A DNA stretch of 64,000 bases from contig NC_079322.1 of NCBI RefSeq assembly GCF_029931775.1, positions 21,278,542 through 21,342,541 of the forward strand, in the 5' to 3' direction. Both the position numbers and the translations under genes were made by a program. Of the stretch, positions 1 to 14,500 are shown piece after piece. The notes under the pieces were generated by a model. It was not told the origin of the DNA, ran no database searches, and saw only the letters and a list, made by a program, of their open reading frames with translations. The DNA is from Euleptes europaea (Eukaryota; Chordata; Lepidosauria; Squamata; Sphaerodactylidae). The first letter of the stretch is position 1. Every line of letters begins with the position of its first letter.

Positions 1-39
1 GGCGCACGTTGCCTATAACAAGCTACCTTGAAAATTCTA

Positions 40-289
40 TTACAGGTATATTAATTTGTGTTTGAGGCTCTCCAGATCAATATCTCCAAAGAGGTACTGA
101 ATGCTTTGTACTGCATGGTCTGCAGTGGACGATCCATGAACAGCATTGCGCAAAATATCTTGAGCAAACTGAGCACGTAGTGATTGAGGAGAAATCTGCT
201 TGGCTGCTTCTGGATCTGTGGGCCCCATTAATTTTCGCCAATCCTCCACCGCATTTTCTTTGGTTAGAATCATCACCATCGACGGGCCT
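40..289 (-). CDS. NME8: NME8 last coding exon (residues 519-601, NDK3 catalytic end)
   Basis: Reads [40 protein letters not shown] and RNAVHGSS, ending ...KLIYL and TAA at 42-40. It carries R537, T543, R557, N567 and H570. The tail is about ten residues longer than I recall for human. The 3' UTR leaves the window. Confidence 0.95.
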
Positions 290-733
290 CTGGAAATTCA
301 AGTCATACGAAGACACAATGCAAATATTAACTAGAAGAGCATAACTGTAAGACCATCGTACCAGCATAACTGGAGACACTGGATGTGTTGACTCCACACC
401 CTCCCCAACAATGCTAGTACCGGCCTAATACCAGCATTGACTGGGTCTTCCCCCCATATAGGGGGGAATGATTACATGCCATCTTGGGGTTTTTAGGGTT
501 ATATTGAATGTGTAAAGTGCCGTCGGCCCTGACCTGGATGGCCCAGGCTAACCTGATCTCATCAGATCTCAGAAGCTAAGAAGGGTCCGCCCTGGTTAGT
601 ATTTGGATGGGAGACCACCAAGGAATACCAGGGTTGCTGTGCAGAGGAAGGCACTGGCAAACCACCTCTGTTAGTCTCTTGCCATGAAAACCCCAAAAGG
701 GGTCGCCATAAGTCAACTGCGACTTGACGGCAC

Positions 734-773
<40 letters not shown>

Positions 774-3700
774 GTGCGGTTAAGTCGCAGCCAACTTATG
801 GCGACCCCTTTTGGGGTTTTCATGGCAAGAGATTAACAGAGGTGGTTTGCCAGTGCCTTCCTCTGCACAGCAACTCTGGTATTCCTTGGTGGTCTCCCAT
901 CCAAATACTAACCAGGGCTGACCCTGCTTAGTTTCTGAGATCTGATGAGATCAGGCTAGCCTGGGCCATCCAGGTCAGGGCAGGGTTATATTATACTATA
1001 TTTATTTAAATCTGATGTTAATTTTATGTATTTATATATTTATTGGATTTTTATCATATATATGTTGTTAGTATCCCCGAGCCCAGCTGCAATGGTGGAG
1101 GGGGTGGGATGGAAATGAAATAAAATAACTAAGGGGACATTTTGAGTAAGACAAACAGGGTCTGAGTATGTGGCCTTTGATAATGGCTTGCCATAATACA
1201 ACCAGACTATAATACATCAGACTAGTCTAATGTAATGGGCTCCACGGCAACCAGCAGGACTCAAAGTGCACAAGAGAGTCAGTTTTTCTACATTTTGCCT
1301 TGCTGAACCTCCAATCTGTCCTTTTCCCCATTTGTTTGCAGCTGGAACACACAGTTATGATTCTTTGCTGCAGATTCATTACTGCTCCGAATAAACAATA
1401 ATTTGCAGTGTCAACGGAGCTTCCACACCAAAGCCTCTTCTGTACTTTCCTCAGTAATCCCCTTGTGGTTGCCCCCAACCTGTGCCACTGGAGGGTTTTT
1501 TGCTGGCTTAAAAATATCAATAGCTACTATATCACTATAGCATTATAATAGCATTATAATGCTATAGCAATATAGCAACTACCTTTTTTTAAAAGCCAGC
1601 AAAAGGCCCTCTGGTGGTGTGGTGGAGAAAATGGTGGCTTAATGCCTACAAGGGGATAACAACTGTAAGATGGAAGCAATGTGGGCAGATGGTTTGAAAA
1701 TGTGCACCTTTCTACCCATGTGGCACGCAAACGTGTTTGGATTATGATCTTTCAGGAAAGATCAGAACAAAGCAAGTTTGAGAGATTGGATTAAAAGACA
1801 GGAAACCTGTAAAAATGGTTTTGTAACCTGACAAGTGATACCTGTTTATCTGCCACGTTTCTTGCATGACTTCAGCTGTAGTTTTAACACACCTGACACA
1901 GTGGAAGGATTCTAATAAAGACAAGAGCCCTCTACAGATGTCATATGAATATGGACTGTGATCCCAGCAGCCGCATGTATCAGAAGCGCACTTTACTAAC
2001 AATACATATGGCCACCATGCTGGCTACATGAGAATGCATGCATTTTGCATAAAGGCAGATACAACTTTGATATGCATGGATTAGAACCTAGGAAAATCCA
2101 TTGGCTGGTTTGTGCATACTGAAACTGTCCACACATGCAAAATACACATGTCCTCCTTGTTCAGTCAATATGGTCACCATGCGTATGTATAAGAGTCCAG
2201 TAGCACCTTAAAGACTAACAAAACAGCAGGTATCTGAAGAAGTGAGCTGTGGCTCACAAAAGCTCATACCCTGTTAGAAATTTTGTTAGTCTTTAAGGTG
2301 CTACTGGACTCTTGCTCTTTTCTACTGCTACTGACAGGCTAAAATGGCTACCCATAGTAATCTATCTCCATGCCTATGTATGCATGGTTGGGAGGCTACC
2401 AGTATACATGGATATGTCTGAAAAGGACTAAGAAGGTGCCGGTGCACACATGCAAGATGAAATGGAAATGTCTAATAATACACTTAAACTGAGATACATT
2501 TACTACATCTGAAGACTTTTGGACAGAGATTACACTTTCTCATTTTTGGACCGGAGTGGCTCCTAATTTTTTTTACGATGTATTCTACTGAATTGAAAGG
2601 TTCTAACACCAGAACCTTGGGGGTCATTTTCAAGTCAGGTCTGCTGTGTGTCCGGCATACTTCCCTTTGGAAATCAGGCACTTACTTGGACATGTATTCC
2701 ACCAACTGTTCATAAAAGGGCTGCCCTTCGTGAGCTTTATAAAACTGTGCTGCAATCTCAGGAGTTATGTGTGTTTCTTGCATTTCAGATATGATAAATC
2801 CGGCCTCTTTCACTTGACCTATAATGTCATCTAAAAGGGAAAGAAATGAGAGATAAGGGCACTTGGTTATAGAAGTCGCGACCAAAAAAGAGCCAGTGTG
2901 TGCCTGGGAGGCTCAGAACTCCCATTTCACTTGCAATACCTTGGTCATTTATGCAGGGGAAATTTGCGTCTGGTTTGCTGCACAGTTTTCTGCTCTGAAT
3001 TCTCAAACATCATATGCATGAGGGTCCCCCCCCCATTCCAGAAGGACCTTGTGATTAATTAGGCATCCCCAGTGAATCACGGAGCTTCTGAGTCCCTCCC
3101 CCTGAAAATGCAGCCATGCTGCACTTAACTTGGAGGGGTCGGGTCAGCTCTTAAAGGGAGTGTGTGTGCTTTTGCTGGGTATTCCTCCCCACCTTTCTTC
3201 AACAGCTCCCTGCCAAGAGCTGTCTTCCAATTTTACAGCCTTCTTCAGTGACTTCCTGCACATTTCATGACAGTTTCATTCCCTTTTTTGTGCTTTGCTT
3301 TGAGGGAAGGGGTTGGATGAGAGGGACGACATGTGGGAGAAGAAGTCAAAATGGGCATGGGGAGAGAAACCCGAAGTTAAGAGCTATGCATGGAAATAGG
3401 GGGAATTGGCGTTGCTCTTGCCTCAAAGCAGTATTTAAATTCGTCCTAAAACAGGATCCTAGAACTGCAGGGGAAGAACGAGGCAGGAGCAAAGTCATGT
3501 CTGAAGGTCGGTAAAATCATGAATAATGCAAAAGAAGCCTTGAAGCATTCCAGCAGGGACTGCGAAGTAAATACCCCTGCATAAATGGCCCTTGCATTGC
3601 TCCCTAACAAACATGAGTTATCTGAAGAAGTGAGCTGTGGATCATGAAAGCTCACACCCTGCCAGAACTTTTGTTAGTCTTTCAAGGTGCTACTGGACTC

Positions 3701-5530
3701 TTGCTCTTTTTTACTGCTACAGACAGACTAACATGGCTACCCATCGTGATGAGTATTTTGTAATGTGTAGATGGAGCCCTAGTGAGGAGATTCCCTAGAA
3801 GGTAGGAGTTGCAAACATCAGGTAGGACTGGAGTGAAAGCAGTTCAAAGCAGTTTCTGTGTTTCAGGGAGGTGTCGGCGAGGAGATCGGAAGGGGTGACG
3901 CAGCAGGGTGTGCTCGGAGCATGCTTGGTAAAGGCTACTAGCTGGTTTCCAGTGTGATGAATGATGAATCCCTCTGACTATGCGTGCGCCAAAGCAACAC
4001 GTATGCCTGAAATGCATTTTGTTTGAAACTGCTAACAGATCAGTCATTTTAGAACATTGTTGATCATCTCCAAAAATTGAGCAGAAGGAGCAGGAGCACT
4101 GCTCGATATGGATGCATAAGTCATTTTAGGGTTACCAAGCAACTGCCAGGAGCTTGGGGGCGGGGACAAGAGGGGGTGCTGGCGTTGCATATGCCATGAT
4201 GGCACTTCTGGGGGAAACTGGAAGTGACATCACGTTGCTCTTGGAATCGCCATTCTTTGGGTGACATGACATCATTTCTAGGACAACCAGCCAATGATGT
4301 CACGTCTCCCTAAGAGTCAGCCAATGGGTTTTCCCAGAAGTGATGGTACACATCTTATGACACTGTCATTTTAATTTTTTAAATTTTTCTCCTGCTGCCA
4401 CTGTGGGAGAGGTCTCCCACCACAGTGGGAGACTTGGCCACTCTAAGTCTTCTGGCATCTCTAGGTCTCATCGGCATCAAGCTAAAAGTTCATCAGCGAT
4501 TGCCAACAGGCCTAATTTCTGTCTTCTTCCCATATTGTCTAACCCTCAGTTATTCCAGAAGACCACCAGCTGGGCTTTTTATGAAGGCTCAGATACTTAG
4601 ATTGAAGATGGAAAGCGTTTGGTACTCTGTGGGGCCTAATCCCACCCTTGGGCCGTTTATCCACCCCCTTCTCCTTTCACCTTTGTGTTCTTCAAGAGCA
4701 GAGGGTTTAATGACAGCCAACGTGTGCTCCACTGGGAAGAAGAACTCTAACTCCTTTGCTGCTTGACCGGCAGAAGCGCTGCCATGTAGCTGATTGATAG
4801 GCGCACTGTCAATGGCAAACTCAGCACGCAAACTGTGGGTAATGAAATCAACCAATTAGACACACGGCACGAATGCGTCATGCTTTCTAGTAACAACTAC
4901 ATTATCCTCTTGAATGGGTGGCTCGATTTTGGGACTTACTAAAACAAAGGACAGTGATTGCCCAAAGACAATACCTTAGTTTTAGCATGTCCCCTTGATT
5001 TTAAACAAAGAGGATACCATAATTGCCCAAATATCTGTGATGCTTGCATTTGAACGTGAGGAATTGCTGTTCCTTGGAGCAACCTTTGTTCAGAACTGTT
5101 CACTTTTTGTGCATTTTATCTTGCTCATGATTTGAAGAACTCCAAAAACATTTTACTTTCTTCTATCCCTGTGCCAAGCACATTTAGCAATATCCTGGGT
5201 TCCTCAGCAATTGCCACAAACCCACTACAAGTTGGTGTACCTGACAGTCCTGTAGGCACTGGGCTAAGGGAACTGAGCTCTGAAAGGAACTACCTGGATC
5301 TTAGGATCCAAGAGACAGGGTTATTCACAGCTTTGTTTTTTCCAACTATTCTAAGCCTGTCTTTCCTTTGCCAGGTTATTGGGATGATACTGGCCCAGTA
5401 CGTCTATGTGTTGGCAGAGGGCCCAGGCAGCAGTCAGGACATCGAATTGACTGAAAGAAGAGAAAGATTAACTTATGGAATGGACAAAATTGATAGAAGG
5501 AGAAGAGATAAACCTTGCTGCCTTGCTAGC

Positions 5531-5580
<50 letters not shown>

Positions 5581-8500
5581 ACTGGGCTGTTCTAGAACAA
5601 CAAGCCAAAGAATAGCATTCTGCAGACAGACAAGGTATTTGATACTTTTTGCAGGACAATGATTCAGCTCAAACCCCCCCCCTTTCTGACTATATATTAC
5701 TCTTCCTACACACTTGACACTGAGAGACACTGTCCTTCAGTGTTACTCCTCTGAAGGTGCCTGCCACAGCTGCTGGCGAAACGTCAGGAAATAAAATACC
5801 AAGACCACGGTCACACAGCTCGGATAACCTACAAGAACCAATGAACTCTGACCGTGAAAGCCTTCGACAATACTAGAGTATTGTCAGATTAAAATACAGC
5901 AACACAACACAATGTGATTTTATTACTTCAACTGTGCAATCTTAAACAGTTACATCCTTCTAAGTCAATTGAAAGCAGTTATTAGGATTGCACTGCAAAT
6001 CACTAAAAAACAGTATTAATGGTATCTATAATGGTACTATGAATTACCCTTTGTGCTCATTACGCATATTCCTTTCCCTAGCATTAACAGCTATTGGCTA
6101 TTCAACTTTTCACACTTTTAGAAGGGGGGAAATAAAGATTAATTTTTCCTTGACACTATAAAGAGAAAAGTTGCCACATCTCTCACACAATTCACTGATC
6201 TACTTGAGAGCAGATAACGCAGCATCTGTTTCTCAGAAAGTGTCATTAACTGTTTTATCCAGGGAATGATGTATTTATTTTTGTGCAATATTATTTTGTG
6301 AACATGCTAAAACAATGTGGGCTAGGGAGTCTACTTGAAAAAAGGGCATTTGCATTCTTCTGCAATAATTTTATTGTATCTCCCTTGCGTGTCGGCTGAG
6401 TCTCAGGCATTACACCTTGCCAATAAGAAAGCTGGTCTAAATTTATGGATTTCTAATGCATATTACTAACTTCCTTCAGCAAAAAAAATATGATCAATTA
6501 TTACTCCGTTCAGCATAATTTTAAAGAAATCTAATATAATTCCAATGTGACACTTTGTGACTTATTAATAGTGGTTTACTACAGACGCGTTAAAAAATAC
6601 CAATTCCAGAAATCTGCTGCAGTGTTCAAACTGTCCAGATGATGGTGCCATTAACTTACTCATGCGCTAACATGAATTTACAACAAGGTATCAAGTCTAT
6701 TAACAGTGGTACAAATACTGAGGTCTTTGTTTACCTCTATGACATATGAAAAAGGTGCAATTATTTCAAAAATTACCTGTTTGGACATTGTTCCTTTGCT
6801 TCCTCAATAACCTTTGGGCCCAGTAATTTTCTCCATTTTTCTACTGCATTTTCTCTCACCAAACCAAGCGCAAGAGTTGGTCCACTGTTCAGTGAAAATA
6901 CGGAAGTTTTTTTTAAAAAAAAACAAAACACACAACCTCTAAACTATCTTAGCTCTGTGATAAGACTATTAACCAATGTAGAAAAACTGTTTACCCTGGG
7001 ACTATTCTAGGCATTTTATTCTTTCAAGTAGCTGGAAACAATTTTTCAACAAGTGGGAGAGCAATAAGTAAGAAGTCATTAACAAAACTGAAGAATTAAA
7101 CTGACCTATAAAAGTTTTGAAAGATCACTCTTTGAAAGTGACTGTTGATGTAATCTCTCTGCCAAACTACTTCTAAATTTCAAAATGCTTAATATATTAA
7201 CAACAGAGTTAGTAACCAGAATATGTAGAGTATCTGCCTGGCATGCAGAAGGTCCCAGATTAAATTCTTGGGATCTCCAGTTAAAACAATAAAGTAGTAG
7301 GTGAGGTGGAAGACTTCCACCAGAGTCCCTGGACAGCCCTTGCCAGTTGTTATAGGCAAGACTGGCTGTAACAGACTAGTGGTCTGACTCAGAATAAGGC
7401 AGGCTTCCTGTGTTCATATGTGGGTTTGAATCTTGTGGCTCCATACTGTTAGTGGAGGCACTTCCTTCGGGCAGGAAGAATCAGACCGCTAAGCATGTTG
7501 AAACAGGGAAGACTCCTTCTGGAGGAAAGTGCCGTCACTAGCCGAATGGATCTATGGGATCTGACCCAGTGTATGATGCATCTTTGCTACAGAAACTGGT
7601 ACACAAGAAGCCAGGAATTTCACAAGCAAATTAAGCATCTGAGTTTTGGGTGGTGGTATTTTTTTGTTTGTTTTAGTGACAGACCCCATCACAGGATTTT
7701 GTTTGAATTTAAGACCAAGTGTCTAACTTTCTTTTCTTATTTATTATATCTTGTCCTTGCATTCCAACCAAGATACATTTCCTAGTTTATACAAGTTAAA
7801 GTCCAACAGAGAGATATAACATTAGATGTTTGGAATATGTGGGCATGTCTATTGCAGTGTCTCCTGGCCTGATATGGTTTAGGTTCTGGGCTCTTCTCTC
7901 TGTAGAGTTGGAGAAGAAGGAACCACAAGTGGCCATAGGGGCTGGCTGACAGTAAAGACACTAACCCAGCTTCTCTGTTACTCTCAACGTTTGCTTGGCA
8001 TTGGCTCAAGAACCTATTCATTGACCAGTGATCTCACCACAGGTTTCTGTGTCCCCTTTGGTGATGGGAATGGCTAGACTACATCCCTCATGAGCCACTC
8101 TTAGAAGAACTCTGAAGATGTCAGCAGAGGACAATAGTATGATTAATTGGGGCAAATGTTAAGAGAAATTCTGAATGGGTGCGTTGATAGGGTGCCTATG
8201 GATAACAATAATTATATATAGTATGCTACATGCAGTGCAGGAGGGAAGGTGGTATGGTATAGCTCGATCTTGTCAGATCTCAGAAGCTAAGCAGGGTTGA
8301 TACCTGCATGGGAAACCACCAAAGTCGACTGTAGAGGAAAGCAATGGCAAACCACTTTTGCTTCTCTCTTGCCTTGAAAGCCCATTGTTGGGGGTTGCCC
8401 TAAATTGGTTGCGACTTGACAGCACTTACATACATACATGCAGTACATGTGACATTGTCTTTTTATTAAAACCTGACCTGCCTCACAGGGTTGTCATGAG

Positions 8501-11500
8501 GATAAATGGAAGGAAAAAAGAAGAAGAGTTGGTTTTTATATGCCGACTTCTTCTACCACTTAAGGAAGAATCAAATCATCTTACCATCACCTTCCCTTCC
8601 CCTCCCCGCTACAGACACCCTCTGAGGTAGGTGGGGCTGAGAGAGCTCTAAGAGCTGTGACTAGCCCAAGGTCACCCAGCTGACTTCATGTGTAGGAGTG
8701 GGGAAACAAATCCAGTTCACCAGATCAGAGTCCACCGCTCCAAACCACCGCTCTTAACCACTACACCACGCTGGTTCCTCCAGTCCACCCTCTGAAGCTG
8801 CCATTTCCTCCAGCAGAACTGGAGATCCATTGTTATTCCAGGAGGACTACAGGCCCCACCTTGGGGCTGGTAGCCTTTGTTTCAAAGATCCTGAACTGTG
8901 TGAAATAAATCAGTTTTCTTGTATTTCGGATATGTTTCTTGTTAACTAGCGCACCTGGTCATTTCTTCTAGGAGTACTGGGAAAAAATCTTCATTTTCGT
9001 GCTCCTTGTAAAACTGGCGTGCTTGATCTTCTGTCAGAACGATTTCCTTTTGCATCGCTATGGTAAAACCGTCATCCTCGATCCTCTTGAGAATAGATTC
9101 TACATACCCAAGGTTACAGTGGTTAATGCCCTAACTTAACCCCATGGTACTTTACAGATACATCGTGATTGGGGCAGCGAACATGTCCAAAATGTGAAGG
9201 TGCTCCATCCACCCTGCGGAACCACTCCTACTTCATCTTCCTTTAGCTCTGCTCACCTAAAGCTCCCCCCCCATTCCACCGCTGTCCCTCCTTAATTGAA
9301 ACCGTCTTCAAACCAATGACCCCCCTGAATAGCAAATTCTTGGAACAAAACGGGGGGTGCTGTTGTCCTCGTGTGGCTTTGGGCACATGGACCAATCTCA
9401 AGTCTTGGGCTGATTGATGAAGGTGGAAGCAGTCCTGCGGGTACCCTGAGCCTGGAAACAAATTGGAAGCCAGTGTAGATGGCATAACAATGACTTACTG
9501 TGGTCGCTCCATTGGGCCCATGCAAAGACCTTAAACAAATGAAGTTTCTGAGCCGTCTTCAGGGGTAGCCTCATATAGAACACGTTACAACAACCAGACA
9601 TGGATGGTTACTAAGGTATGTGTAGCTGACCCATCATATGCAGTAAACATAGCAATCTGTTATTGTCTACACGTGGCAATTCCCTACTGTGCCAAATTGG
9701 TCACTTGCCTGGTTTACTCGAGAAGAATCTGACTATGCATTCCAGTGAAATACCCTTCAGCTTGGGTTGAACAGGAATGCAAAATGGCAGATTTTTCTCA
9801 TGGAGAATATCAAATGACCCATTTGCCACCATCACATACTAACTACAAGCTCAGTGGGACTCAGGTCATTTATGCATGGGTACTTGGACTCACATTCGCC
9901 CCAGGTCTGACTCAGTTGTTCTTTGGAATTCTGCATGAGTTTTCCATCCATTAGAAATGACCTTGCTGCCAGCCCTCACAATGTCCGGGTCTTCCCATTC
10001 CTCTGTTAACCCGACTCTTCCCTCTCCCCTGAGCTCAGCCCAGTTGAAATCTCTGTGCAGAAGGCAAAGTGCGGGACACAGAAGCTTGGCTTCTCTCACA
10101 GCCAATCACAAAGCAGTGTGTAAAGAGGTGGGGGTTCAAATGCTTCCTGCTTAGGGTTGCCAGGTCCCTCTCTGCCACCGGCGGGAGATTTTTGGGGCGG
10201 AGCCTGAGGAGGGCAGGGTTTGCTGAGGGGAGGGACTTCAATGCCATAGAGTCCAATTGCCAAAGCAGCCATTTTTCTCCAGGTGAACTGATCTCTATCG
10301 GCTGGAGATCAGTTGAATTAGCAGGAGATCTCCTGCTACTACCTGGCAGTTGGCAACCCTATTCCTGCTTCCTCGGGGCTCTTTCTCAGCAAAAGAAAGA
10401 TTTTTTAAAACTGAGGCTTGGATTCCCCCCCCCCTTTCAGATTGCTCTGGTTTTTGGTTTTTGTTCTTAAAATGCTTTTTTTAATGCAGCAATTGGTTTG
10501 GGGGGGGGGGATTTTCTCACAGTAAGCACTGCAAAGTAAGCCAATTACAAAGCAGCACTCAAAAAGACTTGATTTGAGTTTGGAGTCTGCTGACGCATAG
10601 ATTCCCAACTGGAAAGTGTAGGTCCAGCCAGCACCTCAGGTAAAACTCCCATGCATAAATGACCATAGCGTGCTTAAGACTGCAGCTAGATTGCATTGGG
10701 TCATTTTTTAAAAAATCAGTTGCATAAACAGGATGATTATGTATGCATATGCTAGACTTTACTAAGTATCTCTGCCTATCTCATGCTTTCACTGAAAACA
10801 TTGGAGTGTTGGTTATTTATTTACCCAAGACATTCAAAATGCTTTATATATAGGAATCCTTTTAGGCAGGTCTCTATAATATGTGTGGGCTAGGACATAG
10901 TAATCAGCAGCTGCTTGTGGGGTGGGGCACATGGAATACCCACCACCACCACCACCACTGAGCACAACTGAAAGGGGAGGGGAAGCCAGCGGCCTTACTG
11001 GTGGGTGGAGTTTCCAGGATAAAGTCTGCAGCAGTCTGTAGGTATGCAACTACTGAGAGGCTCTACTGTAACCCAGCGCTGGCAAGTGACACCATCAACC
11101 CATGTTCACAAACCCTTCATTCATGCTCAGCAGGCGTGCGCCCAATCAGTGCTGCAACAATGGCTACGGCAGCTCCATGATCTGCTGGTACGAAGGGTGC
11201 CACCTTCCCCTCCCGCTCCACAGTGCTCAGTGGTAGAGACCAGGATATTCCAAGCTACTAATAGCTTCCTTCAACTACCCGCTGAGTTCATTGCAGAGAT
11301 TAGACATAAACAAGAGCCAGCATTAAGAGCGGGGGACTCTAATCTGGAGAACTGGGTTTGTTTCCCTGCTCCTCCACATGAGCGGGGGACTTTAATCTGG
11401 AGAACCAAATTAGATTCCCCACTCCTACACATGCAGCCTGCTGGATAGGATTGCCAGGCCCCTCTTCTCAACCGGCGGAAGATTTTGGGGGTGAAGCCTG

Positions 11501-14500
11501 AGGAGGGCGGGGGTTTGGGGAGGGGAGGGACTTCAATGCCATAGAGTTCAATTGCCAAAGCGGCCGTTTTTCTCCAGGTGAACTGATCTCTATCGGCTGG
11601 AGATCAGTTGAATGAGCAGATCTCCTGCTACTACCTGGCAGTTGGCAACCCTACTGCTGGGTGACCTTGGGCCAGTCACAGTTCTCTGAGAACTCTCTCA
11701 GCTCCACCTACCTCACAAGGTGTTTGTTGGGGGGGGGAACAGAAGGTGATTGGAGGTCGCTTTCAGACTCCTCTCAGTAGAGAAAAGCGGGATGTAAAAA
11801 CCAATTCTTCTTCTTCTACTCTGCCACAGTTTTCTAATGCATGTGGCTTGATATCCTGATTTTTATTTATACTCAAACTACTGCAGGAGTAATCAGCAAA
11901 GTAAATTTGTTGCAGGGAGAGCTTGTCTTGTGATTTAGTTATAACTTAATATGCACTTTAATATCAAATATCAATATTGCAAAAATTGTATTGCATCGCT
12001 CTGCAAATTTCTTCAGACCCATATACCTGTTGGAGGTGGGAAAAGTAACAAGCTACACTCACCCCTTCTTTCCCTTAAGAGTGCGGGTCTAATCAAGGCC
12101 AATGTTCTTTCGACATTAGGGCCCGTCGCCTTTTTCAAAAAATCAGGGAAGAAGAATGCTAGTTGCCTGCTTGCTTCTTCGACGCTATCATGAATGTCAC
12201 ATAAATTTGACATCTCCTGGTTTTCCAGGACACCATGCAAACTAACAAAGAGAAAAATATAAATTTAATATTTTTAACTCAATGATGTATTCACAACTGT
12301 GAAACAAACAAACAAACAATATAGCTCACATACACTGTGAATCTTGCTGAAATAAAGGTAAAGGTGCAAGCACCAGGTCTGTGCAAGTACCGGGTCATTC
12401 CTGACCCATGGGGTGACGTCACATCCCGACGTTTCCTAGGCAGACTGTGTTTACGGGGTGGTTTGCCATTGCCTTCCCCAGTCATCTTCCCTTTATCCCC
12501 TCAATTTACCGACCTCGGAAGGATAGAAGGCTGAGTCAACCTTGAGCCGGCTACCTGAAACCAACTTCCATCGGGATCGAACTCAGGTTGTGAGCAGAGC
12601 TTTTGACTGCAGTACTGCAGCTTAACACTCTGGCCATGGGGCTCTTTTCTTGCTGAAACAGAGAATATATAATACAAAGATTGATTTATGGAGCAAAGGA
12701 TTTCTGGGGCAAAAGGCTGTTATATATGAAAATGTTAGAAAGACAGAAAATGTTGACATTTATTAGTAAATCTCAGGGTCAGTTGAGCGTGTGGGTTGAT
12801 TGATCAGCACAAGGAGAATTATACCTTGCCATCACAAGGAGAATTATACCTGTTTGAGTCCGTTGGAGTCAATGGGCTTACAAAGGTGTAACTCTGTGCA
12901 GTGCCATCCTAGATGGATTTACTTCAGTGTAAGCCAGTTGAAATCAATGAGTTTAGAGTACAGGATTACACAGCAGATTTCAACTTAATGTTAATAATTT
13001 CTGGGTAAAGGATGACAATTATTATAGCCTGGTGTCCTATGCCCAAAATAAACTTTGTGACAGAAACCGTTCTGACGCGGACCAATAAATCTCTTGTCCA
13101 TGCAGGAATCTTTGGGAAATGATAACCTTTTAATCCTCAGAATTCCTCATTTCCATTGTTAGTGGTAAACAACAGTGAGTTGGATCCTATGCATTGGCTC
13201 CAGGGGGCTTTTCCCCTCATCTTGCTCAATTCACCCTCTAAGCTACAGCTCATGTCCAACACAGCTTCATGCAGAGAACTCCTCCCTTTTCACTTGAAAA
13301 GAAGCAGGTAGGATCCAACACTGTGGTTCCTTCTACTAAGCTGGATTCTATGAAGCCCTTCTCTCATGTCTTCATGTCTTCAAGGGAGAAAGACTTCCTT
13401 CAGTTGAGAGTCTCTGTCAGAGGAAAATCTTCTCTGTTCTAAAAAAGACTTTCTCCATCTACAGAAGACTTAGCAGAAGGGAATTGTGGCCACCTAACTA
13501 GTGGAAGTAAAGCTGCAGGATCCAACCTGATGTTTAAAACAGCATGCAAGAAAATACTTAAAAGCAAGCTTAACAATAAAACTATTTTGCATATTTACTA
13601 GAACATCTGAAGCACGAGTCTTTTCAGTCAATAGTCCTGTTTCATTCTCCATTTCCATCATTTGGTGCTTATGAATCATCCAGAATGATGGGAGAGGTGG
13701 CTTATAAGTATTGTAAATAAATAAAAAAATACTGGAAATTTTTGGCATTCACTAAAACAGGCAGTGGGATGTCCTGAAATGTAAACAAATTGTTTTCCAG
13801 GTATTTTCTTGCACCAGTTGAGGTTTTTATCAGTATTAAAATGATTCTCAGTTGTCTTGAAGGACACTGTACTACAAGTACGTACTAGTTTGATGAAAAG
13901 GTTCCTTCAACTTCGGTCACCTCTTATGCCTCCAAAACCTTGGCTGTTCTTTCTCACCCTACATTTTATGGTTTCTGATTTTTTTACTTTTCTCCTACTA
14001 GATCATACCATAGGTAGCACTGGGGCATAGGTAGGTGGACACAGCATGGTACAGTGAGAACACACACAGAGGCTAAGCAGAGTTGGAAAATATCGTGTAT
14101 GATTCATTCCTGCAAGGTGCTGTTAAGTTAAGGCTTGAAAGGTGAGGCAGCACTATGTACTGACCCTGCAGATGCATGCACATGAAATCATTTCCATGCA
14201 AGAAAGATTATTAATGTGCCTATAATACGGTTCCCAAACTTTTTGAGTCATGGAACACTTTTCAGGAGAGAAATTTGTCACGGAGAACTAATTTCCACCT
14301 AGCACCTATATATTAAACCCAATGACAGTAGTATCCCCCCCCCCCATGTCTTCATGGAGCGATAGGAGATTTTTCACAGAGCACCAAGTCCTCCGTAGAG
14401 CACAGTTTGGGAACAGCTACTCTAGATCAAATCAAACCTGAACTGTGCTTAGAGGCTAAAATGACTAACCTGAGACTATCATACCTTGGTCACACTATGA

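Noticed and set aside
525-660. Possible 5S rRNA gene
   Set aside because: 5S-like text is fused to a SINE body with a CA tail, and diverged copies occur elsewhere; it is a SINE head, not a gene.
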